From contig NZ_JAQYWQ010000012.1 of assembly GCF_029379315.1 (NCBI RefSeq), forward strand, positions 1 to 64,000: 64,000 nt of DNA. Reading direction: 5' to 3'. The position numbers were made by a program, and so were the translations under genes. Origin of the DNA: Nostoc sp. S13 (GTDB taxonomy: Bacteria; Cyanobacteriota; Cyanobacteriia; Cyanobacteriales; Nostocaceae). The notes beneath the pieces are model-generated. The model made no database searches, had not been told where the DNA came from, and worked only from the letters and a program-made list of their open reading frames with translations. Position 1 is the stretch's first letter, and every line of letters starts with the position of its first letter. Of the stretch, positions 23,611-32,998 are shown in pieces.

Positions 23611-24864
23611 ATGAAAAATGCGATCGCCGTTAGGCTCTCCGTTGGTATTGCTCATCAAACGGCATTATTATTTATATGCTCTATGCTACTAATAGCCTGT
23701 GGAAAAAGTGGCAATAGTAGTGAAAATTCGGCAAATAATCCAACACTAACAACAGGTGCAAATGATGCTATTCCTATCGGTATTGCTTTTGCCCAAACAA
23801 GCAATATAGCATTACTTGGTCAAGAAGGAAGTGATGGAGTAAAAATTGCCGAAAAGTATTTTAATGATCAAGGTGCGATCAATGGTAGACCAATTAAATT
23901 AGTATATCAAGATACTGGTGGCGATGAAGTTGGAGCCATTAATGCCTTTCAAACTTTAATTAATAAAGATAAAGTTGTTGCCATTGTTGGCCCTACCCTG
24001 TCACAACAAGCTTTTAGCGCTGACCCGATAGCAGAACGTAATCAAGTTCCAGTTATAGGAGCATCAAATACCGCTAAAGGGATTCCCGAAATAGGTAATT
24101 ATGTTGCTCGTGTTTCTTCATCTGTTGCTGTCGTCGCTCCTTATTCGGTGAAAGCTGCACTCAAGCAAAATTCTCAAATCAAAAGAGTAGCTGTATTCTA
24201 CGCTCAAAATGATGCTTTTAATAAGTCGGAAACAGAAATTTTTCAGAAGACAGTTAAAGATTTAGGATTGAATCTAGTAACAGTACAAAAGTTTCAAACT
24301 ACAGATACCGACTTTCAAAGTCAAGCCAGCGATGCGATTAATTTAAAACCAGACTTAGTGATTATATCTGGGTTAGCTGTAGATGGAGGTAATTTAGTTA
24401 AACAACTACGGGAACTTGGTTATAAAGGAATAATTATTGGTGGCAATGGTTTTAACACATCTCATATATTTTCTGTGTGCAGACAGCTTTGTGAAGGCGT
24501 GATTATTGCTCAAGCTTACAGTCCTGTATATCCTAGTGAAATTAACACTGCATTTCGGAAAGCCTACATTGAACAATATCGTAGAGAACCACCCCAAGTG
24601 AGCGCTCAAGCTTTTACTGCCTTGCAAGTATATGTAGAAGCTCTAAAATCTTTGGATAAAAAAAGCAAAATTAACAAATTGACGCTGCCCCAATTGCGTA
24701 CACAATTAAATCAGGAGTTACTCAAAGGAAAGTATCAAACTCCTCTTGGTGAAATTGCTTTTACACCAGTAGGTGATGTCATTCAGAAAGAGTTTTACGT
24801 TGCCCAACTGAAGATGGAAGCAAACGGTGTCAATGGTAAATTTTCTTTCTTAAGTGTAAAGTAG
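23611..24864 (+). CDS. Leu/Ile/Val-type ABC substrate-binding lipoprotein
   Basis: A 417-residue protein with an N-terminal hydrophobic stretch and lipobox LIAC followed by GKSG, so it is likely lipid-anchored at the plasma membrane. The body is a type-1 periplasmic binding fold: IPIGIAFAQTSNIALLG, then GVKIAEKYFNDQGAINGRPI. Later parts are AIVGPTLSQQAFSADPIA and VSAQAFTALQVYVEAL. No permease or ATPase gene is adjacent, so it may feed an importer encoded elsewhere or act as a sensor. The same fold occurs fused to an ATPase at 56423-59173. Confidence 0.9.
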   Translation: MKNAIAVRLSVGIAHQTALLFICSMLLIACGKSGNSSENSANNPTLTTGANDAIPIGIAFAQTSNIALLGQEGSDGVKIAEKYFNDQGAINGRPIKLVYQDTGGDEVGAINAFQTLINKDKVVAIVGPTLSQQAFSADPIAERNQVPVIGASNTAKGIPEIGNYVARVSSSVAVVAPYSVKAALKQNSQIKRVAVFYAQNDAFNKSETEIFQKTVKDLGLNLVTVQKFQTTDTDFQSQASDAINLKPDLVIISGLAVDGGNLVKQLRELGYKGIIIGGNGFNTSHIFSVCRQLCEGVIIAQAYSPVYPSEINTAFRKAYIEQYRREPPQVSAQAFTALQVYVEALKSLDKKSKINKLTLPQLRTQLNQELLKGKYQTPLGEIAFTPVGDVIQKEFYVAQLKMEANGVNGKFSFLSVK

Positions 24865-25086
24865 TACTTTCTTTCGCTAGTTTTGGGGTTTTTAGTAAGC
24901 ACTAAAATGCTTATAAGAGTTGATTCAAATATCTTTAAATGTCAGAATTAAAAAGAATTTAAAGCATCAAGATCCACCGCCACTTTTTTGTAAATATTGA
25001 ACCCAAGCAAGGAACTTCTCTCTCTTGAAAAGGTGTTCATGAGTGAGACCACAGAGGCAGCGTGAACAATTTTGAATTTTGAATTG

Positions 25087-25836
25087 TTAGAGTTCTTGTC
25101 CCGTTGGTCGAATGAGAATTTCGTTGACATTAACATGCGGCGGTTGAGTGAGAGCGTAAACGATCGCAGCAGCAATGTCTTCGCTTTGCAGAGGTTGAAT
25201 TGACTTGCGTCGTTCTTCGATCTGTTGTTTGGCAACGGGATCGGTAATTTGGTTGTCAATTTCGGTATCCACCAAACCTGGTTCAATAATGGTGACGCGG
25301 ATGTTGTCCTTGTGGACTTCTTGGCGCAATGCTTCGGAGATAGCATTGACACCCCACTTAGTAGCATTATAAACACCGATACCTGCCCGCGCTGTCCGGC
25401 CAGCCACTGAGGAAATATTGACTATATGCCCGGATTTTTGCACCTTCAACAGAGGCAAAACAGCATGAGTAGCATATAGCAGTCCTAGTACATTGAGGTC
25501 AAACGATCGCCGCCAGTCTGAGCTATTCCCAGCTTCAATGGTGCCGAGTAAGGCAATCCCTGCATTATTCACAAGGATATCGACCCTTCCCAATTCTGCA
25601 TTTGCCTTTGCCACCAAGTTATTTACCTGGCTTTCGTCAGTCACATCGGTGACAATAGGCAATGCTTTGCCCCCACTAGCTTCGATGCGTTTTGTCAATG
25701 CCTGAATGCGATCGCCACGTCTAGCAGCGAGTACTACTGTTGCTCCAACTGAAGCCAAGGCGATCGCAGTTGCTTCTCCAATTCCGGCTGAAGCGCCAGT
25801 GATAATTGCGACTTTTCCCTCTAATTTTCCTGTCAT
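25087..25836 (-). CDS. SDR-family NAD(P)-dependent oxidoreductase
   Basis: A classical short-chain dehydrogenase of 249 residues from ATG 25836. It has cofactor motif TGASAGIGEA, NNAGIALLG, and the catalytic Ser and Tyr-x3-Lys (NISSVAGR and YNATK). The longer frame upstream reads through a heptamer repeat and is rejected as a start. The ending DTEIDNQI and ILIRPTGQEL is typical of the YdfG-like SDRs. It follows the MFS pump gene on the same strand and may be co-transcribed with it. The substrate is unknown. Confidence 0.92.
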   Translation of the reverse strand: MTGKLEGKVAIITGASAGIGEATAIALASVGATVVLAARRGDRIQALTKRIEASGGKALPIVTDVTDESQVNNLVAKANAELGRVDILVNNAGIALLGTIEAGNSSDWRRSFDLNVLGLLYATHAVLPLLKVQKSGHIVNISSVAGRTARAGIGVYNATKWGVNAISEALRQEVHKDNIRVTIIEPGLVDTEIDNQITDPVAKQQIEERRKSIQPLQSEDIAAAIVYALTQPPHVNVNEILIRPTGQEL

Positions 25837-25873
25837 ACGATTATTTAACTCCTTAGTAATTGATAATTGAATA

Positions 25874-25903
25874 TTGGACATTGGGCATTGGGCATTGGGC
25901 ATT
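25874..25903. repeat. Heptanucleotide repeat (TTGGGCA)n
   Basis: Four copies of TTGGGCA, one degenerate, lie in the 65-base spacer between the MFS and SDR genes. It is the complement of the heptamer in the sugar-importer operon. Confidence 0.8.
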
Positions 25904-27338
25904 AATTATTCCTCCCCTGCTCCCCCTGCCTCTTACTGCTCCTCAAAACGGATGCAACTGCTGCTCCACACAGTATTAGGGCTGCGAAGCGAAAAGTTCC
26001 TTGGAACCCCGCAACGATCGCCTCAGGAGGGGCAACAGAGACATCTGCACCCCCAGACATGCTAGCAATTAGCGCTCCAAATACTGCCCCGATTAGAGAA
26101 ACTCCTACTGTGTTCCCTAAGGTACGTGACAAAGAAAGCAGCCCAGAAGCAATCCCTAGCCGCTCCCTCGGTACTGCTCCCATGACAGTGCTATTGTTGG
26201 GTGATTGGAATAAACCCAATCCAATGCCGTAAATAAAATAGCGCGACACATAGCCTAATTCAGTAATTTGAGCATCAAAGGTGCTGATCCCCAGACAGCC
26301 GCCAATCATCAACCCCAGCCCAATGGAACTGATCACTCGACCGCCAAAGCGGTCTGAAAGTGTTCCAGCTAGTGGGGCAATTAACCCACTAAGTACAGGC
26401 GATACGGCTAATAGCAGCCCCACTTTTATCGTCGGATAATGCTTGACGCCCTCTAGAAAGAAAGGGACGATCAGCAGTGAACCGCCAATAACAGTGAATG
26501 CTAGCCAACCACTTAGCAAACCCATACTCAACTGAAGATTGCGAAACAGGTGTAGCTCTAGTAATGGCTGCTCTATGATCGCTTCAACTACCAAAAAAGT
26601 CATAAAACTCGCGGCGGCGATCGCTAATAATATCAACGCATTGCTACTGCTAAAGCCCTGGCTTTGCCCTAGCGTCATACCCAGCCCAAAACTACCCAGA
26701 GTCAATAAAGCCAATATGGCTCCAAAAAAGTCAAATTTCTGTTTGCCCTGAATGCGTACAGAAGGTGGCACCACCCTAGCTATTAAGAAACTAGCTATGA
26801 TCCCCAGCGGTACATTGATGAAGAATATACTATGCCAGCCTGATAAGCCCAGGAGCAGTCCGCCAGCGGAAGGGCCAAAAGCAATTCCCATTGACACTAC
26901 ACTACCGATGACCCCAACTGCCCGACCTCGTTCGGAAGAGGGAAAAACTTCTGTGATGATTGCCAAACCAAGCCCAGAAATGAACACAGCCCCTAGTCCT
27001 TGAAGGGCCCGAAAGCCGATCAACCACTCAATACCAGGTGCAAAACCACATAATAGCGAGCTGAAAGTAAACAGAACAAGTCCCCCCTGATATAAGGACT
27101 TTTTGCCCCACATATCCCCCAGGCGCGTTGCCCCCAAAACTAAACTGGAACTGACCAACTGGTAACTCAATACAGCCCATTGGGTCGTTGGGAAACTGGT
27201 ATCAAAGGCTTGCACCAATGTGGGCAAAGCAACATTGATGATGCCCACATCTAGGGTAGACATGAATACCCCAAGTCCGACACCGAGTAAGACCCAATTT
27301 TTTTGAGAGTCTGACAAAGCTAAAGGTTGTGTTTGCAA
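25902..27338 (-). CDS. DHA2-family MFS drug/metabolite exporter
   Basis: A 478-residue membrane transporter with about 14 predicted helices. The first helix has GVFMSTLDVGIINVALPT and motif C is MGIAFGPSAGGLLLG. The inter-helix loop is RLGDMWGKKSLYQ, and ALAGTLSDRFGGR appears in its second half as PLAGTLSDRFGGR. These are signatures of EmrB/QacA-type proton antiporters. It is the first gene of a probable two-gene unit with the SDR. The C-terminus ends in a basic SKRQGEQGRNN tail at the repeat. Confidence 0.92.
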   Translation of the reverse strand: MQTQPLALSDSQKNWVLLGVGLGVFMSTLDVGIINVALPTLVQAFDTSFPTTQWAVLSYQLVSSSLVLGATRLGDMWGKKSLYQGGLVLFTFSSLLCGFAPGIEWLIGFRALQGLGAVFISGLGLAIITEVFPSSERGRAVGVIGSVVSMGIAFGPSAGGLLLGLSGWHSIFFINVPLGIIASFLIARVVPPSVRIQGKQKFDFFGAILALLTLGSFGLGMTLGQSQGFSSSNALILLAIAAASFMTFLVVEAIIEQPLLELHLFRNLQLSMGLLSGWLAFTVIGGSLLIVPFFLEGVKHYPTIKVGLLLAVSPVLSGLIAPLAGTLSDRFGGRVISSIGLGLMIGGCLGISTFDAQITELGYVSRYFIYGIGLGLFQSPNNSTVMGAVPRERLGIASGLLSLSRTLGNTVGVSLIGAVFGALIASMSGGADVSVAPPEAIVAGFQGTFRFAALILCGAAVASVLRSSKRQGEQGRNN

Positions 27339-27679
27339 TTGTGCCTACGTTTAGCCTCCACTTTTGACTTTACGGTTGTAAATAGTTTGTATACGTATAT
27401 TCATTGTAGGGTGCTATGCTGACTACCAAGTTCAGGAAACTAAAGATCAGCTGCTCAAGGTTTATGAAAGTATCGAGTCAATCAATTTTGGATTTTGGAT
27501 TTTGGATTTTGGATTTATTCCGCCACGCGAGTTGCTCTACTTGGGGAGACCCCAAGACCGCACTCGCTCCACTATGAGTACGGGGCATGAACCAAATAAT
27601 TCTTTGTTCTTTAATCTAAAATCTAAAATTGGCAGTCAATAGCCAGGATGCCTGTATAGTGGCATTTATTTGGAATTGC
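27339..27679. other. Repeat-bearing spacer
   Basis: Between the MFS and LLM genes, both on the minus strand. It contains the heptamer array at 27485-27516 and a palindromic segment with CTTGGGGAGACCCCAAG near 27541. The promoter of the MFS gene should lie at its left side, where GTATACGTATATTC is seen near 27390. Confidence 0.45.
27485..27516. repeat. Heptanucleotide repeat (TTTTGGA)n
   Basis: Four exact copies of the 7-bp unit TTTTGGA, a short tandem repeat of the type seen in Nostocales. Confidence 0.85.
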
Positions 27680-28684
27680 TTAGGCTGCCTGTGGTTGTTT
27701 TGATAACTGCACCTCAGGGGCAACCTCTTGGGCGAATAGCTTCATTGTTTGCCTGACATGCTCATTCGCCAGTCCTGGCAGATGAATCTTGATCCCCAAG
27801 CGGTCTATCTGAGTAGCTGCAACATACTCGTTAAGTTGTGCGGCAACAGTTGCGGGGGAACCGACGATGTAATTGATCCGCTTCAACATATCTGCTAAGT
27901 CTTTCGGCGGCCCTGCGGGGATGCGTCCTTGACGTTGTGCTTCTATGTATGCTGGTAACTTTTCTCTGACGCTGAAGAATATTTCGGCAGATGAGGCAAC
28001 TGTCTTTTGAGCTTCGGCATCGTTTTGGGCAACGTACACCAGCCTAAACCCTCGCAATGCTCCAGTACCACCTGCTTGTCGATAGATATCGCTATAGATG
28101 TTTTGAGCAGATGCTCCTTCCCCTTGTCCGACTAGTAGATTCAGACCAAGTTTAGCAGCTAAGACTATGGTTTCGCGATCGCGTACCCCTAACCAGAACA
28201 ATTTTCTCAACTCTTGGCGGGGTAGTGGTGTAATTTGGGAACCTTGTCGCTGGGGTGAAAGGTAGTCCAGTACTTTCAAAAGTTGGTCGCGAAACATTTG
28301 ATGTTTTTCCTCTTGGCTAAAGCCAGTATGTTCCATATCAGCCGGACTTCCATGACCTAGCCCAAACATCACCCTACCATTAGTTAGTAAATCCAATAAA
28401 GATACAGATTCTGCAAAACGTAGTGGATTTTCTAAGGTGAGAATTTTAATTGCTGTGCCAAGTTTAATTCGGGTTGTTTCCCCGGCTAGCCTAGCGATGA
28501 ACACTTCCGGAACTGGTAATCGACCATAAAAAGGTCGTTCTCTGATAAAATGATGTTCTCCAAAAGAGCAGGATTCAAAACCCAGTGTTTCAGCCAATTG
28601 CACATCGGCGATCGTCTGAGCAAAAAATTCCCGGTCTTCAATATTAGGAGTAGCCCACATTTGGTGGAACAGTCCAATCTGCAT
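27680..28684 (-). CDS. LLM-class (luciferase-like) flavin-dependent oxidoreductase
   Basis: A 334-residue TIM-barrel monooxygenase-like protein beginning MQIGLFHQMW. It has SFGEHHF, RIKLGTAIKILTLENPLRFAE, LLDLLTNGRVMFGLGHGS and FWLGVRDRETIVLAAKLGLNLL. These fit the bacterial luciferase superfamily that uses FMN or F420 with an electron-donating partner. The substrate cannot be read from sequence. The start at ATG 28684 matches the family N-terminus. It is a monocistronic gene. Confidence 0.9.
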   Translation of the reverse strand: MQIGLFHQMWATPNIEDREFFAQTIADVQLAETLGFESCSFGEHHFIRERPFYGRLPVPEVFIARLAGETTRIKLGTAIKILTLENPLRFAESVSLLDLLTNGRVMFGLGHGSPADMEHTGFSQEEKHQMFRDQLLKVLDYLSPQRQGSQITPLPRQELRKLFWLGVRDRETIVLAAKLGLNLLVGQGEGASAQNIYSDIYRQAGGTGALRGFRLVYVAQNDAEAQKTVASSAEIFFSVREKLPAYIEAQRQGRIPAGPPKDLADMLKRINYIVGSPATVAAQLNEYVAATQIDRLGIKIHLPGLANEHVRQTMKLFAQEVAPEVQLSKQPQAA

Positions 28685-29287
28685 ATGATTACCCTCTGCA
28701 AATACTTGGCTTTAGCGTACTTTTGTGCTTAATACCAGACGTGCAATACAGTTTTACAAGAGACAACGCCTGTTGAGCATTTGTAGTGCTAAATTAGCGG
28801 CTTCCATCCCAGACTATCTATGTATTTCATCCCTAGCGTTGGCGATTTTGTTTACAGCGATCGCAGCAGGCGTTTCGTTGATCACAAATGCTCTGGATGA
28901 ATTAAAAAATACAGCTTTATGTCAGTCATCGACTTTTCAATCGGTGCGACTGGCTTTCTTGCTTGTCATATTTTTAGTAGAGTACCTAGATACTCTTGAC
29001 TCCTGACTCCTTCGGGTATATCAACGATAGTATTTAATAAAGTACGGTAACTTGATAGAGTTAATGTATTTTGTACTTGTTAGCAAACTATCATAGACAA
29101 CTCAAAGAAGCAAGCTCTAGAGTCGTTTTTAGCCTTCAATTCATGAGGCAGCACGTTCGCGAGTGCGTCTCCCTTAGGATAAGACAGATTTCTCTTATCT
29201 GGTGACTAGCTGCCAACTTGAAGCGACTACCGTCTCGCCGCCAAATCAAAGATTATGGAAATAGCCTTCTCTGGGAACCAGGTAAAG
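28685..29287. other. Gene-free spacer
   Basis: A 93-codon plus-strand frame at 28725-29006 has a hydrophobic stretch but no recognisable family or ribosome site; I do not call it. A repeat with GTTCGCGAGTGCGTCTCCC lies near 29151. Nothing else is evident. Confidence 0.45.
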
Positions 29288-29713
29288 TTATTGCCCAGAC
29301 GTTCCTGGCTCAATCCGCGCCCCAAGCTGAAGAACTCGTCCGAGATCATCAGCGTTTCGCCAGGTTTCAATTATCTTGCCATCAACAATCCAATGAATGA
29401 ACATAGCCGTGAACGTCTGTTCTCGACCATGACTAGCTATTCCAAAGAAACTTTCCTGAGCGCAGGTGTTGGTTGCACGCACCACAACTTTGTCACCTTC
29501 AGCAATTACGTCTTCAATTGTCCATTTCTGCTCGATAGCCCCAAATGAACCAAAGAGTTTACGTACCCCATCTGGCCCTGGGGGAAGCCCAGGTAAACCA
29601 CCGTGCATCCTCCAAGTTGGGGCGGTCATCTTGCAGATATCTTCAATCCGATGCTCGCTAATGAGTTCAATCCACCGTCGAGCAATTATTTTTTTGTCTT
29701 CAATGTCAGACAT
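29288..29713 (-). CDS. SnoaL-like / NTF2-fold protein
   Basis: A 141-residue single-domain protein. DKKIIARRWIELISEHRIED opens a cone-shaped alpha+beta fold, followed by GLPGLPPGPDGVRKLFGSF, WTIEDVIAEGDKVVVRATN and WIVDGKIIETWRNADDLGRV. This is the ester cyclase / SnoaL-like group often linked to small-molecule metabolism or to binding hydrophobic ligands. The reaction is unknown. It is a single gene. Confidence 0.8.
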   Translation of the reverse strand: MSDIEDKKIIARRWIELISEHRIEDICKMTAPTWRMHGGLPGLPPGPDGVRKLFGSFGAIEQKWTIEDVIAEGDKVVVRATNTCAQESFFGIASHGREQTFTAMFIHWIVDGKIIETWRNADDLGRVLQLGARIEPGTSGQ

Positions 29714-30169
29714 TCCTGCTCATTTTATACTTAAATTAAAAATATTGTTTATTTATTAGTGAATAACTGTAGGCTGATGCAAGTTTAGAAATAAATTTTT
29801 GCTCTGTGCATTATTGCTAATTTGTGAGAGACAACCACCACTGCTTTAGGCAACCCTAAATATTATCGCATTCTAGACAGCATCTAAGACATTCTCATTA
29901 CTGGTACACTACCATGTACTTTAATCGAATGCCCAAGCGCACAGGGCATTTTTGACAGAAGTGATACTACAACACGGGTTTTGCCAATGCAGACAAACAA
30001 CGGGTAATGTTTAGTATCATCCAAACTAACCAAAATCACTTTCTCCTTGACCTCAGCATAAAATCTAAAGATGTGTATATTATTAGTTATTTGGGAATAA
30101 TAGCTTAGAAAGTAACGATAATATTATTTGCCTTACTTAGTAACTTAAAGATAAAAAGGATTTATCAAA
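29714..30169. other. Spacer upstream of the glycosyltransferase pair
   Basis: 456 bases with no coding frame. The AT-rich right half (from about 30060) probably holds the promoter for the plus-strand glycosyltransferase pair. AAGGATTT lies just before the start at 30170. Confidence 0.4.
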
Positions 30170-31189
30170 ATGGATTCTTTCGGTATTTACACCCTTGCTA
30201 ATGACGTAGTATTTGACCAACTAGTAGCTTTACTAAATAGTATTGAGGCAAACGTTAGCGCAGATATTCCGATTTGTATTATTCCCTATGATGAGCGACT
30301 AGACCTAGTTAGGCAAGAAATTAATTCTCGAAAGAATGTAATCCTGTTTGATAATTGGGACGTAATTCAACGCTGGGAAGAATTTGCTCATCAAGTTTGG
30401 GCGGCTCATCCCAGAGAGAAAGAGACAAAAGTATCACGTCCTAATTGGTACAAAAGTCATTTACAAAGAAAATTTGTCGCCTTTGAGGGTATTTTTGATA
30501 AATTTGTATTTTATGACGCTGATAGCTTGGCAATGAAGCCACTCAATAATGTAATTGACAAGCTAGAAACATCCGATTTTATTTTTGATGATTGGGAACA
30601 TCTTAAAGATATATCTTTTGCAGCGTTAGATATTTCAGTTATAGAAGAAACTGGACTATATACAGAAGCAGATATACGTAATAAGCTGCATTGCTCCAGC
30701 TTTTTTGGCTCTAAACGCGGGTTATTTACTGTTGAAGAAATTGAAATAATCAAAGAGCGATTAATTACTCAGAGGGAAGTTGAATGGATTAATAGACATG
30801 GATGGTGGGATGATGCTTTTTTGTTTAATTATATGACTTTGCGCTGCGATCGCCCCTTGTTTAACTTTACACTTAGCCCCAATGGTCAAGATAAAACAGG
30901 CAACTGCGCTAATGCAGATCCATTTGTCAATATTAATAATGTTCTTTACAATCAAGATGGCTTAAAACCAATTCACCGTATTCATTATATGAGCTATTCT
31001 TCTCGTGATTTTGCTCGTTTATGTCAAGGAGAAGATATCAATATCTGTTATAGAGATGAGTTCTTATATTATCGCTTTCTCAAACACCCAGAACAAAGAC
31101 CAAAACAACTAAGACCAGTTAGTATAATTACAAAAACTAGTATTGTTTTCAACAAAATAGTCCAGAAACTTCAAAGAAGTATACCCTAA
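30170..31189 (+). CDS. Glycosyltransferase-like protein, Npun_R2821/R2823 type
   Basis: A 339-residue protein starting MDSFGIYTLANDVVFDQLVA. The centre contains RKFVAFEGIFDKFVFYDADS, whose DAD is a DxD-type metal/nucleotide-sugar motif of GT-A enzymes. WWDDAFLFNY may supply the catalytic acid. The sequence resembles a family recorded from Nostoc punctiforme under the names Npun_R2821/R2823, a link made from memory. It is followed after 19 bases by a family-2 glycosyltransferase, so the two probably build a surface glycan. Confidence 0.75.
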   Translation: MDSFGIYTLANDVVFDQLVALLNSIEANVSADIPICIIPYDERLDLVRQEINSRKNVILFDNWDVIQRWEEFAHQVWAAHPREKETKVSRPNWYKSHLQRKFVAFEGIFDKFVFYDADSLAMKPLNNVIDKLETSDFIFDDWEHLKDISFAALDISVIEETGLYTEADIRNKLHCSSFFGSKRGLFTVEEIEIIKERLITQREVEWINRHGWWDDAFLFNYMTLRCDRPLFNFTLSPNGQDKTGNCANADPFVNINNVLYNQDGLKPIHRIHYMSYSSRDFARLCQGEDINICYRDEFLYYRFLKHPEQRPKQLRPVSIITKTSIVFNKIVQKLQRSIP

Positions 31190-31208
31190 AATTATTTTAG
31201 AATAGAGT

Positions 31209-32156
31209 ATGCCAAAAATTAGTGTTTGTATTCCTACTTTTAATCGTGTTAATCTCCTGCCTTATGCGCTCGACAGTGTACTAAATCAGTCTGAGCAAGA
31301 CTTTGAGCTAATTGTTTGTGATGATGGTTCTAGCGATCGCACACCTGAGTTAATATCACAGTACGCAGACCACCGGATTAAATATGTCCGTCATCCGCAA
31401 AATATTGGTAAAAGTAATAATATGCGATCGGGCTTTGATGCTGCCAGTGGTGAATATTTTATTAAATTTGATGATGATGATCGACTAACACCTGATTTTC
31501 TCGCAAGTACCGCAGCTATTCTTACTCAAGATTCTAGTATTGATTTTGTTGGTACAGACCATTGGATAATTGATATTGATAATGTGCGGGATGAGGCAAA
31601 AACTCAAGAAAATTCTCATCGCTGGGGTAGGAATAATTTACCAACAGGTGTTGTAGATAATTTGTTGGAAGTAGTATTTATTCACCAAAGCTTTCAAATT
31701 GGGGCAACATTATTTCGCCGTAAAACATTGCAAGAATTAGGATTTATGCAGCCAAATCTGCAAAATTGTGAGGATAATGATTTATTTGTGCGTCTAGCTT
31801 TGGCTGGAAAAAATGGCTATTACTTACCAGAATTATTAATGGAATATCGCTCCCATGCAGAGCAGCAAGGTATCAATCGAGCTATTCCTTATTTATTTGA
31901 TAAAATCAGATATTTAGAAAGTTATAAATTTGAGTCTGAGAAAATAGAGACAATCAGGAAAAATCGTCTAACTGAAACGCAATTATTATTAGGTTTGCGT
32001 TTAATTGAAAAAGGCGAAACGCAAAAAGGCAGAGAGCTAGTTTTAGCGGGACAGTCTTTTTCGACTGCTAAGGCTTGGACTGGTTTAGGGTTATCGCTGT
32101 TACCAGTTGGGTTGCGAGGTAAGGCATTTAATGCATTGCGACAGGTGCGGGGTTAG
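31209..32156 (+). CDS. Family 2 glycosyltransferase
   Basis: A 315-residue GT-A enzyme. MPKISVCIPTFNRVNLLPYA starts the nucleotide-sugar fold, VCDDGSSDRTPELI is the donor-binding loop, and YFIKFDDDDRLTPDFL carries the DxD metal site. NCEDNDLFVRLA supplies the probable catalytic acidic residues. A C-terminal helical segment (residues about 235-310) may mediate membrane association. It is likely co-transcribed with the preceding glycosyltransferase. The acceptor is unknown. Confidence 0.92.
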   Translation: MPKISVCIPTFNRVNLLPYALDSVLNQSEQDFELIVCDDGSSDRTPELISQYADHRIKYVRHPQNIGKSNNMRSGFDAASGEYFIKFDDDDRLTPDFLASTAAILTQDSSIDFVGTDHWIIDIDNVRDEAKTQENSHRWGRNNLPTGVVDNLLEVVFIHQSFQIGATLFRRKTLQELGFMQPNLQNCEDNDLFVRLALAGKNGYYLPELLMEYRSHAEQQGINRAIPYLFDKIRYLESYKFESEKIETIRKNRLTETQLLLGLRLIEKGETQKGRELVLAGQSFSTAKAWTGLGLSLLPVGLRGKAFNALRQVRG

Positions 32157-32213
32157 ACATGAAACCTAACCCCCCAGCCCCCTTCCCTACAAGGGAATCG
32201 GGAGAATTCAAAG

Positions 32214-32242
32214 CCTCTCTCCTTGTCGGAGAGAGGTTTTCT
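32214..32242 (+). terminator. Rho-independent terminator
   Basis: CCTCTCTCC (32214-32222) and GGAGAGAGG (32228-32236) form a 9-bp stem with a 5-base loop followed by TTTTCTAG. It lies 57 bases after the glycosyltransferase stop. The stem is part of a dispersed repeat whose relative appears near 35100. Confidence 0.75.
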
Positions 32243-32404
32243 AGATCCCATGAAAAGTCAGATGCAGAAGAAAAGTGCAAAGGGGTTGGCGAATCTACCT
32301 ATTTTGTGGAATAGTTGGGGTAGGTTGGTAAGTTGAGTCAAATTATAACTCCCTATAATAATGCTGAAAAAATGTGATGAAAATCAAAATTTATTTGAGA
32401 ATAA

Positions 32405-32998
32405 TTAAGATTTTAAAATATTAGTTATTGCTGTAATGAGTTCACCTTTGTTCATTTTTGAAGAACCCACTATTTTCTGTTGCTTTGCTATCTCTTTAAG
32501 CTGTGTAACTGTCATAGTGTCATATTCAGACTTTTCAGATGTTCTTTTCTGAGTTTTTTTCTGATTGCTACGTTTTGGCTTTTCTATATTAGTAAAAATA
32601 TTTTCAATTTTTTTGACTGATTCAGCTAATTTAGCAATCTGAGCAGTAAGACTTTCTAACTTTTTTTTTATTTCGTTGTCACCGAATTCTCTTTTTCTTA
32701 TTAATTCAACTTGTTCTTGGAAAACTTCTTCATTATCTGGATCAATAATGAATGCTCCAATATACTCACCCTTTTGAGAATCTATTTCTTTTGCTCTAGT
32801 AGCAGCGTAGTATTCAAAGTGTCCATCAACAACCTCATATGACTGTGCACTAGTTATACGAAGAATTAATGGATTGATAATTCCTTCAACTTTCAAAATT
32901 AACTCTGCTGTCCGCGTCAATTCATCTTCTGAAAATTGTGAGCGCAGAACAGGAGAAGAGATTTTCTTCACAGCTATAAATGAATTAGATAGTTTCAT
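32405..32998 (-). CDS. ParB-like nuclease-domain protein with Rho_N/SAP-like tail
   Basis: A 197-residue protein from ATG 32998. The start overlaps the ParA stop as ATGA, so translation should be coupled. Residues 1-100 match a ParB/Srx-like domain: AELILKVEGIINPLILRI followed by YEVVDGHFEYYAATRA, where VDGH-EYYAA replaces the canonical GERR box. Residues about 115-140 are a coiled coil. A basic linker (KPKRSNQKKTQKR) precedes a C-terminal TVTQLKEIAKQQKI and MNKGELITAI, a Rho_N/SAP-type nucleic-acid-binding helix pair. The helix-turn-helix of true ParB is not evident. The region lacks HIP1 sites and is AT-rich, suggesting transfer. Confidence 0.75.
   Translation of the reverse strand: MKLSNSFIAVKKISSPVLRSQFSEDELTRTAELILKVEGIINPLILRITSAQSYEVVDGHFEYYAATRAKEIDSQKGEYIGAFIIDPDNEEVFQEQVELIRKREFGDNEIKKKLESLTAQIAKLAESVKKIENIFTNIEKPKRSNQKKTQKRTSEKSEYDTMTVTQLKEIAKQQKIVGSSKMNKGELITAITNILKS

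Noticed and set aside
23611-24864. A complete branched-chain amino acid ABC operon
   Set aside because: Only the binding lipoprotein is present; no permease or ATPase genes are adjacent.
25837-25902. N-terminal extension of the SDR protein
   Set aside because: Its codons come from a heptamer repeat; the family start is MTGKLEGK.
28725-29006. 93-codon plus-strand frame with hydrophobic stretches
   Set aside because: No ribosome site and no recognisable domain, and the codon content is unlike its neighbours.
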